DNA of 10,681 nucleotides from Gammaproteobacteria bacterium (GCA_003511825.1 DOIU01000467.1:1-10681); one strand, 5' to 3'. Shown: positions 1 through 8,500, counted from the first letter of the stretch. Numbers and translations: made by a program. Notes: a model not told the origin generated them from the sequence alone.

Positions 1-171
1 TATTGCCTGTCGGCGAATTAGCGCCGCGACGGCATTAGCTGGTGGCCTATCCCTAGGGAGCGGGTGCTGAGACACCCCACACGCGCGTATCTGGCACACG
101 CTACGATGCCCAAGATTCACACTGAATCTTCCCAGGCTGGGTCTCAATGGTATAACCAGGAGTAAGAACAC
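1..171. other. Non-coding leader upstream of pntA with several hairpins
   Basis: No open reading frame of note is seen here. The stretch holds three inverted repeats. A bulged stem of about 11 bp spans 4-34 (TGCC/GGCA, GTC/GAC and GGCG/CGCC around a six-base loop). A perfect 10-bp palindrome lies at 50-59. An 8-bp stem lies at 112-130 (AAGATTCA/TGAATCTT around CAC). A smaller GGGTG/CACCC stem lies at 62-77. None is followed by a T tract, so none looks like an intrinsic terminator. The region should hold the pntA promoter, but no convincing -35/-10 pair was found. TATAAC at 151-156 resembles a -10 box but is too close to the ribosome binding site to be persuasive. Confidence 0.5.
158..162 (+). 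promoter_or_regulatory. Ribosome binding site of pntA
   Basis: AGGAG ends nine bases before a GTG codon at 172. It supports GTG as the start, and the reading from there begins MRIAVPKES, the usual N-terminus of the transhydrogenase alpha subunit. Confidence 0.75.
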
Positions 172-1737
172 GTGAGAATAGCAGTACCCAAAGAAAGTGC
201 CGCCGGTGAGCGCCGAGCAGCCACAACGCCGGATGTCATTCCACAATTAATAAAACTTGGTTTTGACGTAACCGTCGAGACCGGGTTGGGCGAAGGTAGC
301 AATTTTTCAGATGATCGGTTTTCTGCAGCCGGCGCCACTGTTGAAGCCGAGCCCGGCAAGTTATGGTCAGACAGTGATATTGTCCTCAAGGTCCAAGCTC
401 CGAGCACGGAAGAAGCCGAGCAATTGCGTGAAGGGCAAACGCTGATCAGCTTTTTCTGGCCGGCCCAGAATGAAGCGCTGCTCAAAACGCTGGCCGACAA
501 GGGCGTGACTGTCATCGCGATGGATAGCGTACCTCGCATCTCGCGTGCACAAAAACTCGATGCCCTCAGCTCCATGGCAAATATCGCGGGTTACCGCGCT
601 GTGGTCGAAGCATCGCATCATTTTGGTCGCTTCTTTACCGGGCAAATCACCGCAGCCGGTAAAGTGCCTCCCGCAAAAATTATGATCATCGGCGCCGGTG
701 TCGCTGGGCTCGCCGCGATCGGCGCGGCTAACAGCATGGGCGCGATTGTGCGTGCCTTTGACACCCGCCCCGAAGTGAAAGAGCAAGTCGAGAGCATGGG
801 TGCTGAGTTCCTCGAGCTTGACTTTGAAGAGGACGAAGACGGCGGCACCTCGGGCGGTTATGCCAAGGTGATGAGTAAGGAATTCATCGAGGCGGAAATG
901 GCCCTGTTCCGTGAACAAGCCAAAGAAGTGGACATCATCATCACCACCGCTTTGATCCCCGGCAAACCTGCCCCCAAGCTCATCCTCGCCGACATGGTCG
1001 AATCCATGAAGCCCGGCAGCGTCATTGTTGACTTGGCCGCCGAGCAAGGCGGTAACTGTGAATTGACTGAGCCTGGCGAAGCCGCAGTCAAGCATGGCGT
1101 AACGATTATCGGTTACACCGATCTAACCAGCCGCCTGGCCGCACAATCCAGCCAACTCTACGGCACTAATTTGCGTCACATGCTGACCGATCTCACGCCG
1201 GAAAAAGACGGACAGATTAACGTCAATATGGAAGACGACGTCATCCGTGGCGCAACCGTCGCCAAAGACGGTGAAATCACTTGGCCACCACCGCCGATTA
1301 GCGTCTCCGCTGCACCCGCTGCCGCGCCGGCCGCCGAGCCTGCGCCCGAAGAAACCGCTGAACAGCGTGCGGCCGCCGCCAAGCGTAAAGCGATTTCAAC
1401 CGTCGCTACCGTCGGTGGCATTATCGCGCTGATCCTGGCTGTGGGTTCCGTCGCCCCTGCCTCCTTTATGAGTCACTTTATCGTGTTCGTGCTCGCCGTC
1501 TTTGTCGGTTGGCAGGTGATCTGGAATGTCACGCCCGCGTTGCATACGCCGTTGATGAGTGTGACCAATGCAATATCCGGGATTATCGTCATCGGCGCGA
1601 TCCTGCAGGTTGGCTCTCCCTCGGGGATTGTCGTCTTCCTGGCAGCTATTGCGATCTTAATCGCGACCATTAACGTCGCGGGTGGTTTTTTGGTGACGCA
1701 GCGCATGCTGCGTATGTTTCAGCGCGAGGAGGGTTAA
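172..1737 (+). CDS. pntA: NAD(P) transhydrogenase subunit alpha (PntA)
   Basis: Alpha subunit of the inner-membrane proton-translocating transhydrogenase, which moves hydride between NADH and NADP+ driven by the proton gradient. The 521 residues are close to the 510 of E. coli PntA. Residues 1-380 form cytoplasmic NAD(H)-binding domain I. The nucleotide-binding glycines are at 174-179 (GAGVAG), followed by DTRPEV from 197. The RAQ-loop residues known from the Rhodospirillum rubrum protein are present as R122, Q127, D130 and S133, and the mobile-loop tyrosine is Y230. An Ala/Pro-rich linker covers about 378-405. Four hydrophobic segments follow, near 407-427, 432-452, 461-480 and 484-507. This is the fused form, with domain I and the membrane part in one chain, as in enterobacteria, not the split PntAA/PntAB form. 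Translation starts at GTG with a good ribosome binding site. The gene is followed after 3 bases by pntB, its obligate partner. Confidence 0.97.
   Translation: MRIAVPKESAAGERRAATTPDVIPQLIKLGFDVTVETGLGEGSNFSDDRFSAAGATVEAEPGKLWSDSDIVLKVQAPSTEEAEQLREGQTLISFFWPAQNEALLKTLADKGVTVIAMDSVPRISRAQKLDALSSMANIAGYRAVVEASHHFGRFFTGQITAAGKVPPAKIMIIGAGVAGLAAIGAANSMGAIVRAFDTRPEVKEQVESMGAEFLELDFEEDEDGGTSGGYAKVMSKEFIEAEMALFREQAKEVDIIITTALIPGKPAPKLILADMVESMKPGSVIVDLAAEQGGNCELTEPGEAAVKHGVTIIGYTDLTSRLAAQSSQLYGTNLRHMLTDLTPEKDGQINVNMEDDVIRGATVAKDGEITWPPPPISVSAAPAAAPAAEPAPEETAEQRAAAAKRKAISTVATVGGIIALILAVGSVAPASFMSHFIVFVLAVFVGWQVIWNVTPALHTPLMSVTNAISGIIVIGAILQVGSPSGIVVFLAAIAILIATINVAGGFLVTQRMLRMFQREEG
1726..1732 (+). promoter_or_regulatory. 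Ribosome binding site of pntB inside pntA
   Basis: GAGGAGG lies in the last codons of pntA, eight bases before the pntB ATG at 1741. The pntA stop at 1735-1737 lies between the site and the start. This arrangement favours coupled translation and equal subunit amounts. Confidence 0.8.
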
Positions 1738-1740
1738 ACC

Positions 1741-3129
1741 ATGGCGACTGGAGTGGTTACTGCCTCGTATATCGGGGCCAGCATTTTATTTATTCTGAGC
1801 CTGGGTGGCCTGAGCCATCAGGAAACGTCGCGACGCGGCAATATGTACGGCATTGCCGGTATGGCGCTCGCCATTATCGCCACCATCATGAGTGATAACG
1901 TCAACACCTATATTGTGTTGATTATCATGATGGCCATTGGTGGTTCAATCGGTACGATGTTGGCGCGACGTGTCGAGATGACACAAATGCCCGAACTGGT
2001 GGCCATGCTGCACAGTTTTGTCGGCCTGGCTGCAGTATTGGTGGGCGTCGCCAGTTACCTGGACCCCAACGCGCATTTTGAAGGCGTGGAAAAGGTCATT
2101 CACGAGGTTGAGATCTTCCTCGGCGTGTTTATCGGCGCGATCACCTTCACCGGTTCTGTGGTGGCCTTTGGCAAACTGAATGGCAAAATTGCCAGCAAGC
2201 CGTTAACGCTGCCTGGCAGACACTTGATGAATCTCGGCATTGTGGTCGTCAGTATTTGGCTGGGATCGGTCTTCTTGAATGCTGAGACCGTGAGCGGGGG
2301 TATGGCGCCCTTGATCATCATGACACTGCTGGCATTTATCTTCGGCGCGCATTTGGTCATGGCCATCGGCGGTGCGGATATGCCCGTGGTGATTTCCATG
2401 CTAAACAGCTACTCAGGCTGGGCTGCCGCTGCTACTGGCTTTATGCTGTCAAATGACCTCTTGATCGTGGTCGGTGCCTTGGTCGGCTCCAGTGGCGCGA
2501 TCCTCAGCTACATCATGTGCCGCGCAATGAACCGCAAGTTCCTCGCCGTTATTCTGGGTGGCTTTGGTAGCAGCGGCGCCGGTGGCGGCGACGACGAAGA
2601 AGCGGGCGAATACGTTGCGGTGTCGGCCGAAGAAACGGCAGAACAACTGAAAGACGCCAAGGAAGTGATCATTGTGCCTGGATACGGCATGGCGGTTGCC
2701 CATGCGCAGCATCCCGTGTCGGAGCTGACCAAGCAACTGCGCGCTCGCGGCACCAATGTCCGCTTTGCGATCCACCCGGTCGCCGGTCGAATGCCTGGGC
2801 ACATGAACGTGTTGCTCGCCGAAGCCAAAGTCCCGTATGACATCGTGCTTGAAATGGACGAAATCAATGAGGACTTCCCCGAGACGGATGTGGTGATGGT
2901 GATCGGAGCGAACGACATTGTTAACCCGTCTGCTCTGGAAAACCCGAACAGCCCAATTGCCGGCATGCCTGTATTGGAAGTGTGGAAAGCAAAAACCACC
3001 ATCATTTCCAAACGCTCTATGGCAACTGGCTATGCAGGCGTTGACAATCCGTTGTTTTATCGCGAGAACTCGCGCATGTTGTTTGGTGATGCCAAAGACA
3101 GCGTCGATGCTATCTTGAAGTTCTTATAA
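1741..3129 (+). CDS. pntB: NAD(P) transhydrogenase subunit beta (PntB)
   Basis: Beta subunit of the proton-translocating transhydrogenase. At 462 residues it equals the E. coli PntB length, and key positions fall on the same numbers. Residues 1-275 are the membrane domain with many hydrophobic helices. They include H91 (MLHSFVG) and N222 (MLNSYSG), which match E. coli residues implicated in the proton path. An acidic, glycine-rich hinge covers about 276-300. The C-terminal domain III binds NADP(H), with GYGMAVA at 314-320, D392 in GANDIVNPSA, and K424/R425 in SKRSMATGYAG. With the alpha subunit it forms the full enzyme, which supplies NADPH for biosynthesis and redox defence. The ATG has a near-ideal ribosome binding site. 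A hairpin and an intrinsic terminator follow the stop codon, so pntAB looks like a closed two-gene operon. No key residue is missing. Confidence 0.97.
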   Translation: MATGVVTASYIGASILFILSLGGLSHQETSRRGNMYGIAGMALAIIATIMSDNVNTYIVLIIMMAIGGSIGTMLARRVEMTQMPELVAMLHSFVGLAAVLVGVASYLDPNAHFEGVEKVIHEVEIFLGVFIGAITFTGSVVAFGKLNGKIASKPLTLPGRHLMNLGIVVVSIWLGSVFLNAETVSGGMAPLIIMTLLAFIFGAHLVMAIGGADMPVVISMLNSYSGWAAAATGFMLSNDLLIVVGALVGSSGAILSYIMCRAMNRKFLAVILGGFGSSGAGGGDDEEAGEYVAVSAEETAEQLKDAKEVIIVPGYGMAVAHAQHPVSELTKQLRARGTNVRFAIHPVAGRMPGHMNVLLAEAKVPYDIVLEMDEINEDFPETDVVMVIGANDIVNPSALENPNSPIAGMPVLEVWKAKTTIISKRSMATGYAGVDNPLFYRENSRMLFGDAKDSVDAILKFL

Positions 3130-3137
3130 GACGTAAG

Positions 3138-3180
3138 CCACAACCCTCCCGTAAGCTGAATGACAGCTTGCGGGATGTGG
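3138..3180 (+). repeat. Long hairpin directly after pntB
   Basis: A 12-bp stem with one G-T wobble pairs 3147-3158 with 3164-3175 around a five-base loop. It extends outward through a small bulge by CCACA (3138-3142) with TGTGG (3176-3180). No T tract follows, so it is not itself an intrinsic terminator. It may protect the pntAB transcript end or impede transcription from the convergent genes. Confidence 0.55.
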
Positions 3181-3190
3181 TGGATCTCTC

Positions 3191-3220
3191 AGCCATCGCC
3201 AATCGCGATGGCTTTTTTTT
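3191..3220 (+). terminator. Intrinsic terminator of pntAB
   Basis: A perfect 9-bp stem, AGCCATCGC at 3191-3199 with GCGATGGCT at 3205-3213, encloses a five-base loop and runs into eight T at 3213-3220. It closes the plus-strand pntAB unit. Read on the minus strand the hairpin has no following T tract, so it would not obviously end the convergent operon. Confidence 0.9.
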
Positions 3221-3248
3221 GGCTAGTGTTGGTGTAACGATCAGTTGA

Positions 3249-3524
3249 TTAAGACGCGACCCTACGCCGCCAACTCAGTGCGAGGGCAATGACCCAGCCT
3301 CCCGTGAAAACCCACGCAAACAGACTGACCAAGCCCACGCCGAAACCGTAAGTACTGATCCCTAACAGCGTACTGCCGAGCAACAGAGCCCACGCGAGCC
3401 CACGATTTGCGCGTTGCAGCGATGAGGAAGGCACTGTGCCAAACATCAGCGCAGCCTGTTTGGCTTGTGACGCCGCAAAACAAAACAGCCCGACGGTGGT
3501 CAACAGCAAACCGACAAGAAACAC
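3249..3524 (-). CDS. DUF3325-type small membrane protein
   Basis: A 91-residue hydrophobic protein with three likely membrane segments near 2-22, 41-60 and 64-84, and a basic C-terminus (SWRRRVAS). Length, composition and position fit the DUF3325 family, which commonly sits beside PepSY-TM and DUF3649 genes in siderophore loci. Its molecular role is not known; an accessory subunit of the PepSY protein is a guess. The GTG start at 3524 shares one base with the TAG stop of the PepSY gene. A GAAGG motif ten bases upstream can serve as its ribosome binding site. The next in-frame Met is at residue 27, after the first membrane helix, so GTG is the better start. It is the last gene of the cassette and converges on pntB. 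Confidence 0.75.
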   Translation of the reverse strand: MFLVGLLLTTVGLFCFAASQAKQAALMFGTVPSSSLQRANRGLAWALLLGSTLLGISTYGFGVGLVSLFAWVFTGGWVIALALSWRRRVAS

Positions 3525-5161
3525 TACACGTTAACCTTCTCATTGGCCGCAGCAGCGAGATTATCCGCCTCTTTTCTGAGGGTACGTCGTGTACGACGCG
3601 AAACCGCCGCCGACGATGATCCCGGTAACACACGCCAGACCGCAACCAAGGCGACACCAAAAGCGATCGCAGTCAGGTCAAATCCGGCGCGTACCCAATC
3701 ACCCTCACGCAATGTCGCCACGAGGTGAACGTCAGTGGTCACCGCATTGAGTAAGGGCAAGCTGATCGATAGCGCAGCGAGCAAACCGACCTGCTCCCGC
3801 CAGGCACACGCCAGATCACGCAAGCCCGCGTGGAAGAAACTCGCCAACCACACCAGAAAGAGGCAGTGCATTTCCCATTCGCCTCGCCCGACCATGTCTA
3901 CCGGCAACACGCGATTGGCCCAAAAATACGCAACCACGCCCAAGGGCAAACCCACAACGATGCCGAGATTGCTGCGTTCAATCAACACCAGGCCAAACCC
4001 AGCGGTGCCGCGTTTTCCAAGGCGTTGTCGACGCTTTTTAGCCCATAACACAAGGCCGGTAGCGATCATCGCTGCACCCACTAAACCACTCACAAAATAG
4101 AGCCATCGCAGCCAGATATTGGCAAAATGCCCCTCGTGCAAAGCCATCATCGCGTCCGAGAACACCGCACTTGCGGGCATGGTGGGCGGATCACTCATCA
4201 ATGCCCCTGTCACGCCATTGAACGCCATCGCCTCACTGCCGCGTGACACACCACTGGACTTGGGCATAAAACGCAACACTGCACTGCTGTCACCGGGATT
4301 GGATACATTGACGTAGTGGATAGGTGTGTGTGGCCAGCGCGATTCTGCGGCAGCCAAGGGTGCGCTAAGATTGACCAGACTCGCCTTTTCACCCGTGAGC
4401 TCGATGCTGTCCGACCCAGGATAGAGGTGAGCCTCCATCGCCTCCTCGACCTCTTCTCCGGCCCCCATCGTCAGGACCTTAATGCTGGGCAAATAGTCAA
4501 AGGTGTAAAAAATCAGCCCCGAATAGGTAATCATGAGCAAAAACGGCAGGGCCAGTACACTGCTCATATTGTGCCCATCCAGCCAGGAGCGTTGCCCCTT
4601 ATTGAAACGCAGCGTAAAAAAATCCACAAAAATCTTCTTATGGATCACAATGCCCGTCAGCAACGCAATAAACATAAACATTGTCGCGACACCCACGATG
4701 TAAATGGCGACTTCGTAGGGCATATAGTGCAAGGCGTAGTGCATGGCATACAGTGCATCACCACCGCCCGTTTCGCGCACGGCACTGGCAAGTTCTCCCG
4801 TGATGGGATTGAGCTGCTGATACACATAGCCTTCGCCAGCTGCATTGGGCGCACGCAGTTCCGCATAAACAGTGAGGGAGTTGCTGTGTCGACCACTGGG
4901 CAAGGTGACCCAGTATTCTTTGGCATCAGGGGCTTCGCGCTGCAGGTAGTGTAAGCCCGTTTCCGCTAGCGTTTGTGTACTGGGGAGCGAGGCCATCCGA
5001 ACCTGCTCCGGTTTCATCCAGTGATCAATTTCTGCGTTAAAGTAGCCAAAGCTGCCAGTGATGAACATAAAGTACAGCACCAGCGACAACACCAACCCCA
5101 CCCAGGTGTGCAGCCAGGTCATCGATTGCCTGAACGATCCTTGAAAACCCTGCTCGCTCAT
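3524..5161 (-). CDS. PepSY-TM family inner-membrane protein (siderophore-iron reductase type)
   Basis: A 545-residue membrane protein. The first hydrophobic helix carries WLHTWVG and FITGSFGYF (residues 16-41), typical of PepSY-TM proteins such as Pseudomonas FpvG and FoxB, which act in reducing or releasing siderophore-bound iron at the inner membrane. Further helices lie near 150-174, 200-222, 348-374, 397-417, 429-449, 457-475 and 492-512, giving about eight. Soluble loops at about 50-145 and 225-345 hold the PepSY-like parts. Histidines at helix borders (H18, H141, H145, H197, H342, H345) are candidate haem or metal ligands; this is inference. The C-terminal tail is basic. A GTG at 5167 would add two residues and overlap the upstream stop, but GAGGTGA at 5164-5170 is well spaced for the ATG at 5161, so that start is preferred. 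It lies between DUF3649 and DUF3325 genes, the common family context. The exact substrate is unknown. Confidence 0.85.
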   Translation of the reverse strand: MSEQGFQGSFRQSMTWLHTWVGLVLSLVLYFMFITGSFGYFNAEIDHWMKPEQVRMASLPSTQTLAETGLHYLQREAPDAKEYWVTLPSGRHSNSLTVYAELRAPNAAGEGYVYQQLNPITGELASAVRETGGGDALYAMHYALHYMPYEVAIYIVGVATMFMFIALLTGIVIHKKIFVDFFTLRFNKGQRSWLDGHNMSSVLALPFLLMITYSGLIFYTFDYLPSIKVLTMGAGEEVEEAMEAHLYPGSDSIELTGEKASLVNLSAPLAAAESRWPHTPIHYVNVSNPGDSSAVLRFMPKSSGVSRGSEAMAFNGVTGALMSDPPTMPASAVFSDAMMALHEGHFANIWLRWLYFVSGLVGAAMIATGLVLWAKKRRQRLGKRGTAGFGLVLIERSNLGIVVGLPLGVVAYFWANRVLPVDMVGRGEWEMHCLFLVWLASFFHAGLRDLACAWREQVGLLAALSISLPLLNAVTTDVHLVATLREGDWVRAGFDLTAIAFGVALVAVWRVLPGSSSAAVSRRTRRTLRKEADNLAAAANEKVNV

Positions 5162-5163
5162 TC

Positions 5164-5170
5164 TCACCTC
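5164..5170 (-). promoter_or_regulatory. Ribosome binding site that decides the PepSY start
   Basis: Read on the minus strand this is GAGGTGA, with five bases between GAGG and the ATG at 5161. It contains the GTG and the TGA stop that overlap at 5164-5167, so the upstream stop, the ribosome binding site and the next start are packed together. This favours translational coupling. Confidence 0.65.
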
Positions 5171-5475
5171 AAGAGGAAATACAGGCCGGTGAACGCCAGG
5201 GTGCTCGCGAACATTGTCAGGGTTAACTTAAGCAGATGACCATGCGCAAAGACCCACATGGCAACCAGACACCATGCAATAAACCCCACCAGTGTCATGA
5301 TGTGGACAGCCTGAGTCTCGGCCATCATGCCGGACTGTTCAAACGCCACCACCAGAAACGCCCCGGCCATGCTGGTCAAGGCAAATCCCCCCAAAGACGC
5401 CAGCAGAACTCGTGCAAGCACCTGCCAGCGGTAGCTGGCAGATATATCTGACTTTTGACGGGCGTGACTGACCAT
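5164..5475 (-). CDS. DUF3649-type small membrane protein
   Basis: A 103-residue protein with a polar N-terminus and three hydrophobic segments near 22-46, 55-78 and 80-100. YRWQVLARVLLASLGGFAL, followed by a segment with FIAWCLVAMWVFA, fits the DUF3649 family, which heads the DUF3649/PepSY/DUF3325 cassette in many proteobacteria. Its function is not established. It is the first gene of the cassette and its stop runs into the PepSY ribosome binding site. The ATG at 5475 has no visible ribosome binding site and sits directly after a promoter-like sequence, so the message may be leaderless. A GTG at residue 20 is an alternative but would remove the conserved segment start. Confidence 0.75.
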   Translation of the reverse strand: MVSHARQKSDISASYRWQVLARVLLASLGGFALTSMAGAFLVVAFEQSGMMAETQAVHIMTLVGFIAWCLVAMWVFAHGHLLKLTLTMFASTLAFTGLYFLLR

Positions 5476-5482
5476 GAACTGT

Positions 5483-5511
5483 ATTAAAGCAGATTCATTC
5501 GCATTTGTCGG
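5483..5511 (-). promoter_or_regulatory. Candidate sigma70 promoter of the iron-type cassette
   Basis: On the minus strand, CCGACA (5511-5506, 4 of 6 to TTGACA) is followed after exactly 17 bases by TTTAAT (5488-5483, 5 of 6 to TATAAT). Transcription would begin near 5476, right at the DUF3649 start codon. The downstream gene needs its own promoter if it is not read through from the autotransporter gene. The match is good but short, so this is a prediction. Confidence 0.45.
5486..5506 (-). promoter_or_regulatory. Candidate Fur box over the cassette promoter
   Basis: The minus-strand sequence begins AAATGCGAATGAATCT and ends TTT. I compared it by eye with a Fur-box form built on AATGAGAATGATTCTC, and 17 of 21 positions agree. 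The left half is strong (TGCGAAT against TGAGAAT) and the right half is weak, so the site is not a good palindrome. It covers the spacer and the start of the -10 box, where a repressor would block transcription. Iron control is the expected regulation for this gene set. Confidence 0.35.
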
Positions 5512-5565
5512 CCCATCATGCAGCGACCATCAAGCAAAGATCGAGATGTTCACCCATCAGGGCGT

Positions 5566-8500
5566 TCAAAACATCAGCCGGAAGCCCGCGCGCAACCAGT
5601 ATTGGCTGACACGTTCCTGCCCGAGTCGAGTCTCATACATCAGGTATAACGACTTGCCATTTCGGAAGGTCGCCGATACACCCGTACTGAGGTTCAGGTA
5701 ATCGGTATCAACGCTGTCGCTGGTAATGGTAAAGCCAGTGGCCGTCGGATCGTAGGCAAAGGCGGCTTCCACATCACGCTCGCCATCGTCTAAACGGTGG
5801 GCTGCTTCGAGGCGCAATTGCGGAATCCAAACCCCGGAGGCTGTGCTGATCGGGTAAGACGCCTCACCGCCAAGCACCACTTCACTGTAGTCCAGCGTTT
5901 GCGCTTTAACATCCAAAACAGATCCCTGCCCCGGACCATCGGGGTTGCTGGCGGTCTCGGTGTAGCCATCAACGCGTGCTTGGCTGTACGCCAGCCGTCC
6001 ATAAGGGCCAAACTGCCAACTGCCGCGATGAAACACCATCCCGCCACCGAGGCTCAACGCAAGCTCGCTGGCGTCGGACTCGGCGTTAGCAAACTGCTCT
6101 GGCTGATCGGCCAAGTTCACTCGCCGCTTGATATCAAACTGGTGTTGCCCCACCGTCACAATCGCATCGAGATAGGCGGTATCATCTGCATACCAACTGG
6201 CAAAGGCAGACAGGTTCGCACCATTGACGTCAATGCGACCGTCATCAACATCGAAATCACTGCGTTGTGCGATAAAGCCAAGCGCTGCCCCGACGACCCA
6301 ATCACCGTCCGTACGATAGTCCACCCCGATCGTGACACCTTGCGTGGCAATCTCAACACCCTGCTCTCGCGTGGAGGCATCATGCTCACCCACAGAGATA
6401 GCGCCATTGATGAACACGCCGAGACGCTCACCCGTCTCACCAGCGCCGCCCCCTGATGATCCCGTCATCAATTCGGCGATCGCCGTTGTGACGACGGACG
6501 GCATCTGCTGACCATATAACTCAAGACTGAGCGCATCCAAGGCAAGACCGCTTGAGCCCTGGCGAATCGCCTGTAAACGCGACTGGATATTAGACACCTG
6601 GATATCCGCAGCATCGAGACTCGCGGGCCCCACGGCGAAAGCTTCTTCAGGCATTAATCGAGACAGGCCTGCGGCGCGCTCTTCAGAGGTTGCGGCTTCC
6701 AGGTCCTGACAAGTCGCGAGCAAATCCTGCTGCTCAGCGCTCAAATTGTCAGCACTGGCAAGCGCCGGACAGGCTCCATCCAAAGCGCTTCCGACTGCGC
6801 GCTGGTTGTCATCCAGGATAGGCGAGCCTGAGAAGCCGGCATTGACCGTAAAACGCACCCGACTGGGGTTGTCGTCGTCATCGTTTGCCACCGCCGTGCC
6901 CTCTACCTGCGCCGTAACGGTCAGCACGCCTCCCTTCAGGATCTCCAGTCGGTTACTGGCCACCGCATCGTCATCCGAGGTCGTGCTGGTGCCTTCAATC
7001 AATCGTCCGGCATCAGGCGGATCAACCCGCCACGTCACGGGCACACCCGCAGCGCCTGCGCTCTCACTCGTCACGCTAATCACGAAGGGCTCGAGCGTGG
7101 TCCCCGGAAACCCGGCCTGTTCATCACCCGATACAATATCGAGCACCGGCCTGAAATCATCCGGTATAACGTCGTTTATCGTCACCGTGGCGACACTGTT
7201 CGCTGACAAGTTCGCACCACCGCTCGGATCACTGAGTGCGACTGTAAAACGCTCTTCACCTTCCGTGGCGTTGTCGACCAGAATAGACACATCAATGACG
7301 CGCTCGCCGGTATCAAAATCATCCCATCGCAACTCGCCCTCATAGGCCGCGCTGGAAAAGTCTTCATCCGCGACCGCACTGTCACCTTCACGCCCAACTT
7401 GGTAACGCACCGCAACGGCCCCGTCTTCACCGCCTTGGCGTTGCACGCGCAGCTGCACAGCGCCGCCCTCTGCCACCGTCAGCGCTGACTGCGCGAAACC
7501 GATGTCACCTCGGCGGGGGGCCGTGCTGTCTTCAATCGTTACCGTCGCGGAGGCGGGATCACCCAGTTCGGCGCCACCACTGACCTCTGAGAGGGTCAGG
7601 CTCAGCGACTCATTGTCTTCGCGCACATCATCTGCGGCAACGCGCACCGAGACCGTCTTGTCTTGCGTATCGCCATCGGCCCAACGCAGCTCGCGATCGA
7701 CTCGCGTATAATCCTGACCGACCACCGCTTCGCCCACATCGGCGCTGGTCACGCGCACCGAGACATCGCCATTAGCACCCTCCTCACGGCTGACCGTCAC
7801 CGAAATCGTGCCCGCATCTTCGCGCCCCAGGTAGTCACTCTGAGTAAAACGCAAGCGGCCAAAACGCGTGGTGTCTTCCAGCGTTACACGTGCGGTGGCC
7901 GAGCCCTCAAGTGCGGCGCCACCCGTCACACCGCTCAGACGTACACTGAAGAATTCATTGCTCTCGCTGCGCGCATCCTCCAACACAGGAATACGCAGCG
8001 TTTTCGGGCTGGTGTCACCGTTTGGCCAACGCAAGGTTGCCGAGGTGGTTGTGTAGTCTTGCCCACCGATCGCCGAATCGGCATCAGCACCCGTGGCGTA
8101 GCTGACCGATACTTCACCGTCGGCACCTCCGACACGTTCCACGACCAACGCGACCTCGCCCGCATCCTCTCGTGCGCTGACGGTGGTATTGCGAAAGCGC
8201 AATCGCCCCGGCTCGGGGCTGACATCCAAAATGGCCACTCGCACAAACTGTTCTTCACAGCATCCGTCGCTCACACTCACCTCGAACGATTCAGTCGCCT
8301 CTTGTTCTTGGTCTTGCAGAATAGGGATTTCAATGTATTGGGTCGCGGTATCGCCGGCTGACCAGCGCAAGGTCCCCTCGCGGGCTTCGAAGTCGGCATC
8401 GGCTTTTGCGGAGTTGTTGCTGTCGGCTTCAGCCGTGTAATAGTTCGCGCGCAATTCGCCGTCATCACCGCCGACACGGCGCACACCAATCCGGACCACG

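Larger units (their letters stand above)
5476..5565. other. Gap between autotransporter gene and iron-type cassette
   Basis: These 90 bases hold the candidate promoter and Fur-like site next to the DUF3649 start. No hairpin with a T tract was found on the minus strand after the autotransporter stop, so read-through into the cassette cannot be excluded. Three short GATGG motifs occur in the part near the autotransporter stop; no meaning is assigned. Confidence 0.4.

Noticed and set aside
92..109. TGGCAC motif as a sigma54 promoter for pntA
   Set aside because: The GG and the next usable GC are 13 bases apart instead of about 10, and no TTGC element is present.
56..110. TPP-riboswitch-like words (GGGTGCTGAGA, ACCC, ATCTGG) upstream of pntA
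   Set aside because: The second sensor-helix stem is missing, the conserved TAATGCCAGCG part does not match, and the downstream genes are not thiamine genes. Chance resemblance is more likely.
367..1095. Long minus-strand open frame opposite pntA
   Set aside because: It is a shadow of a highly conserved gene; the translation shows no recognisable domain and there is no supporting ribosome binding site.
4316..4954. Plus-strand open frame opposite the PepSY gene
   Set aside because: It shadows a well-supported membrane protein, and its Arg/His-rich translation resembles no family.
5797..6456. Plus-strand open frame opposite the autotransporter barrel
   Set aside because: It is a shadow of the barrel-coding region with no independent evidence.
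7663..8361. Plus-strand open frame opposite the Calx-beta repeats
   Set aside because: It arises from the repetitive, codon-biased coding strand; no domain or start signal is seen.
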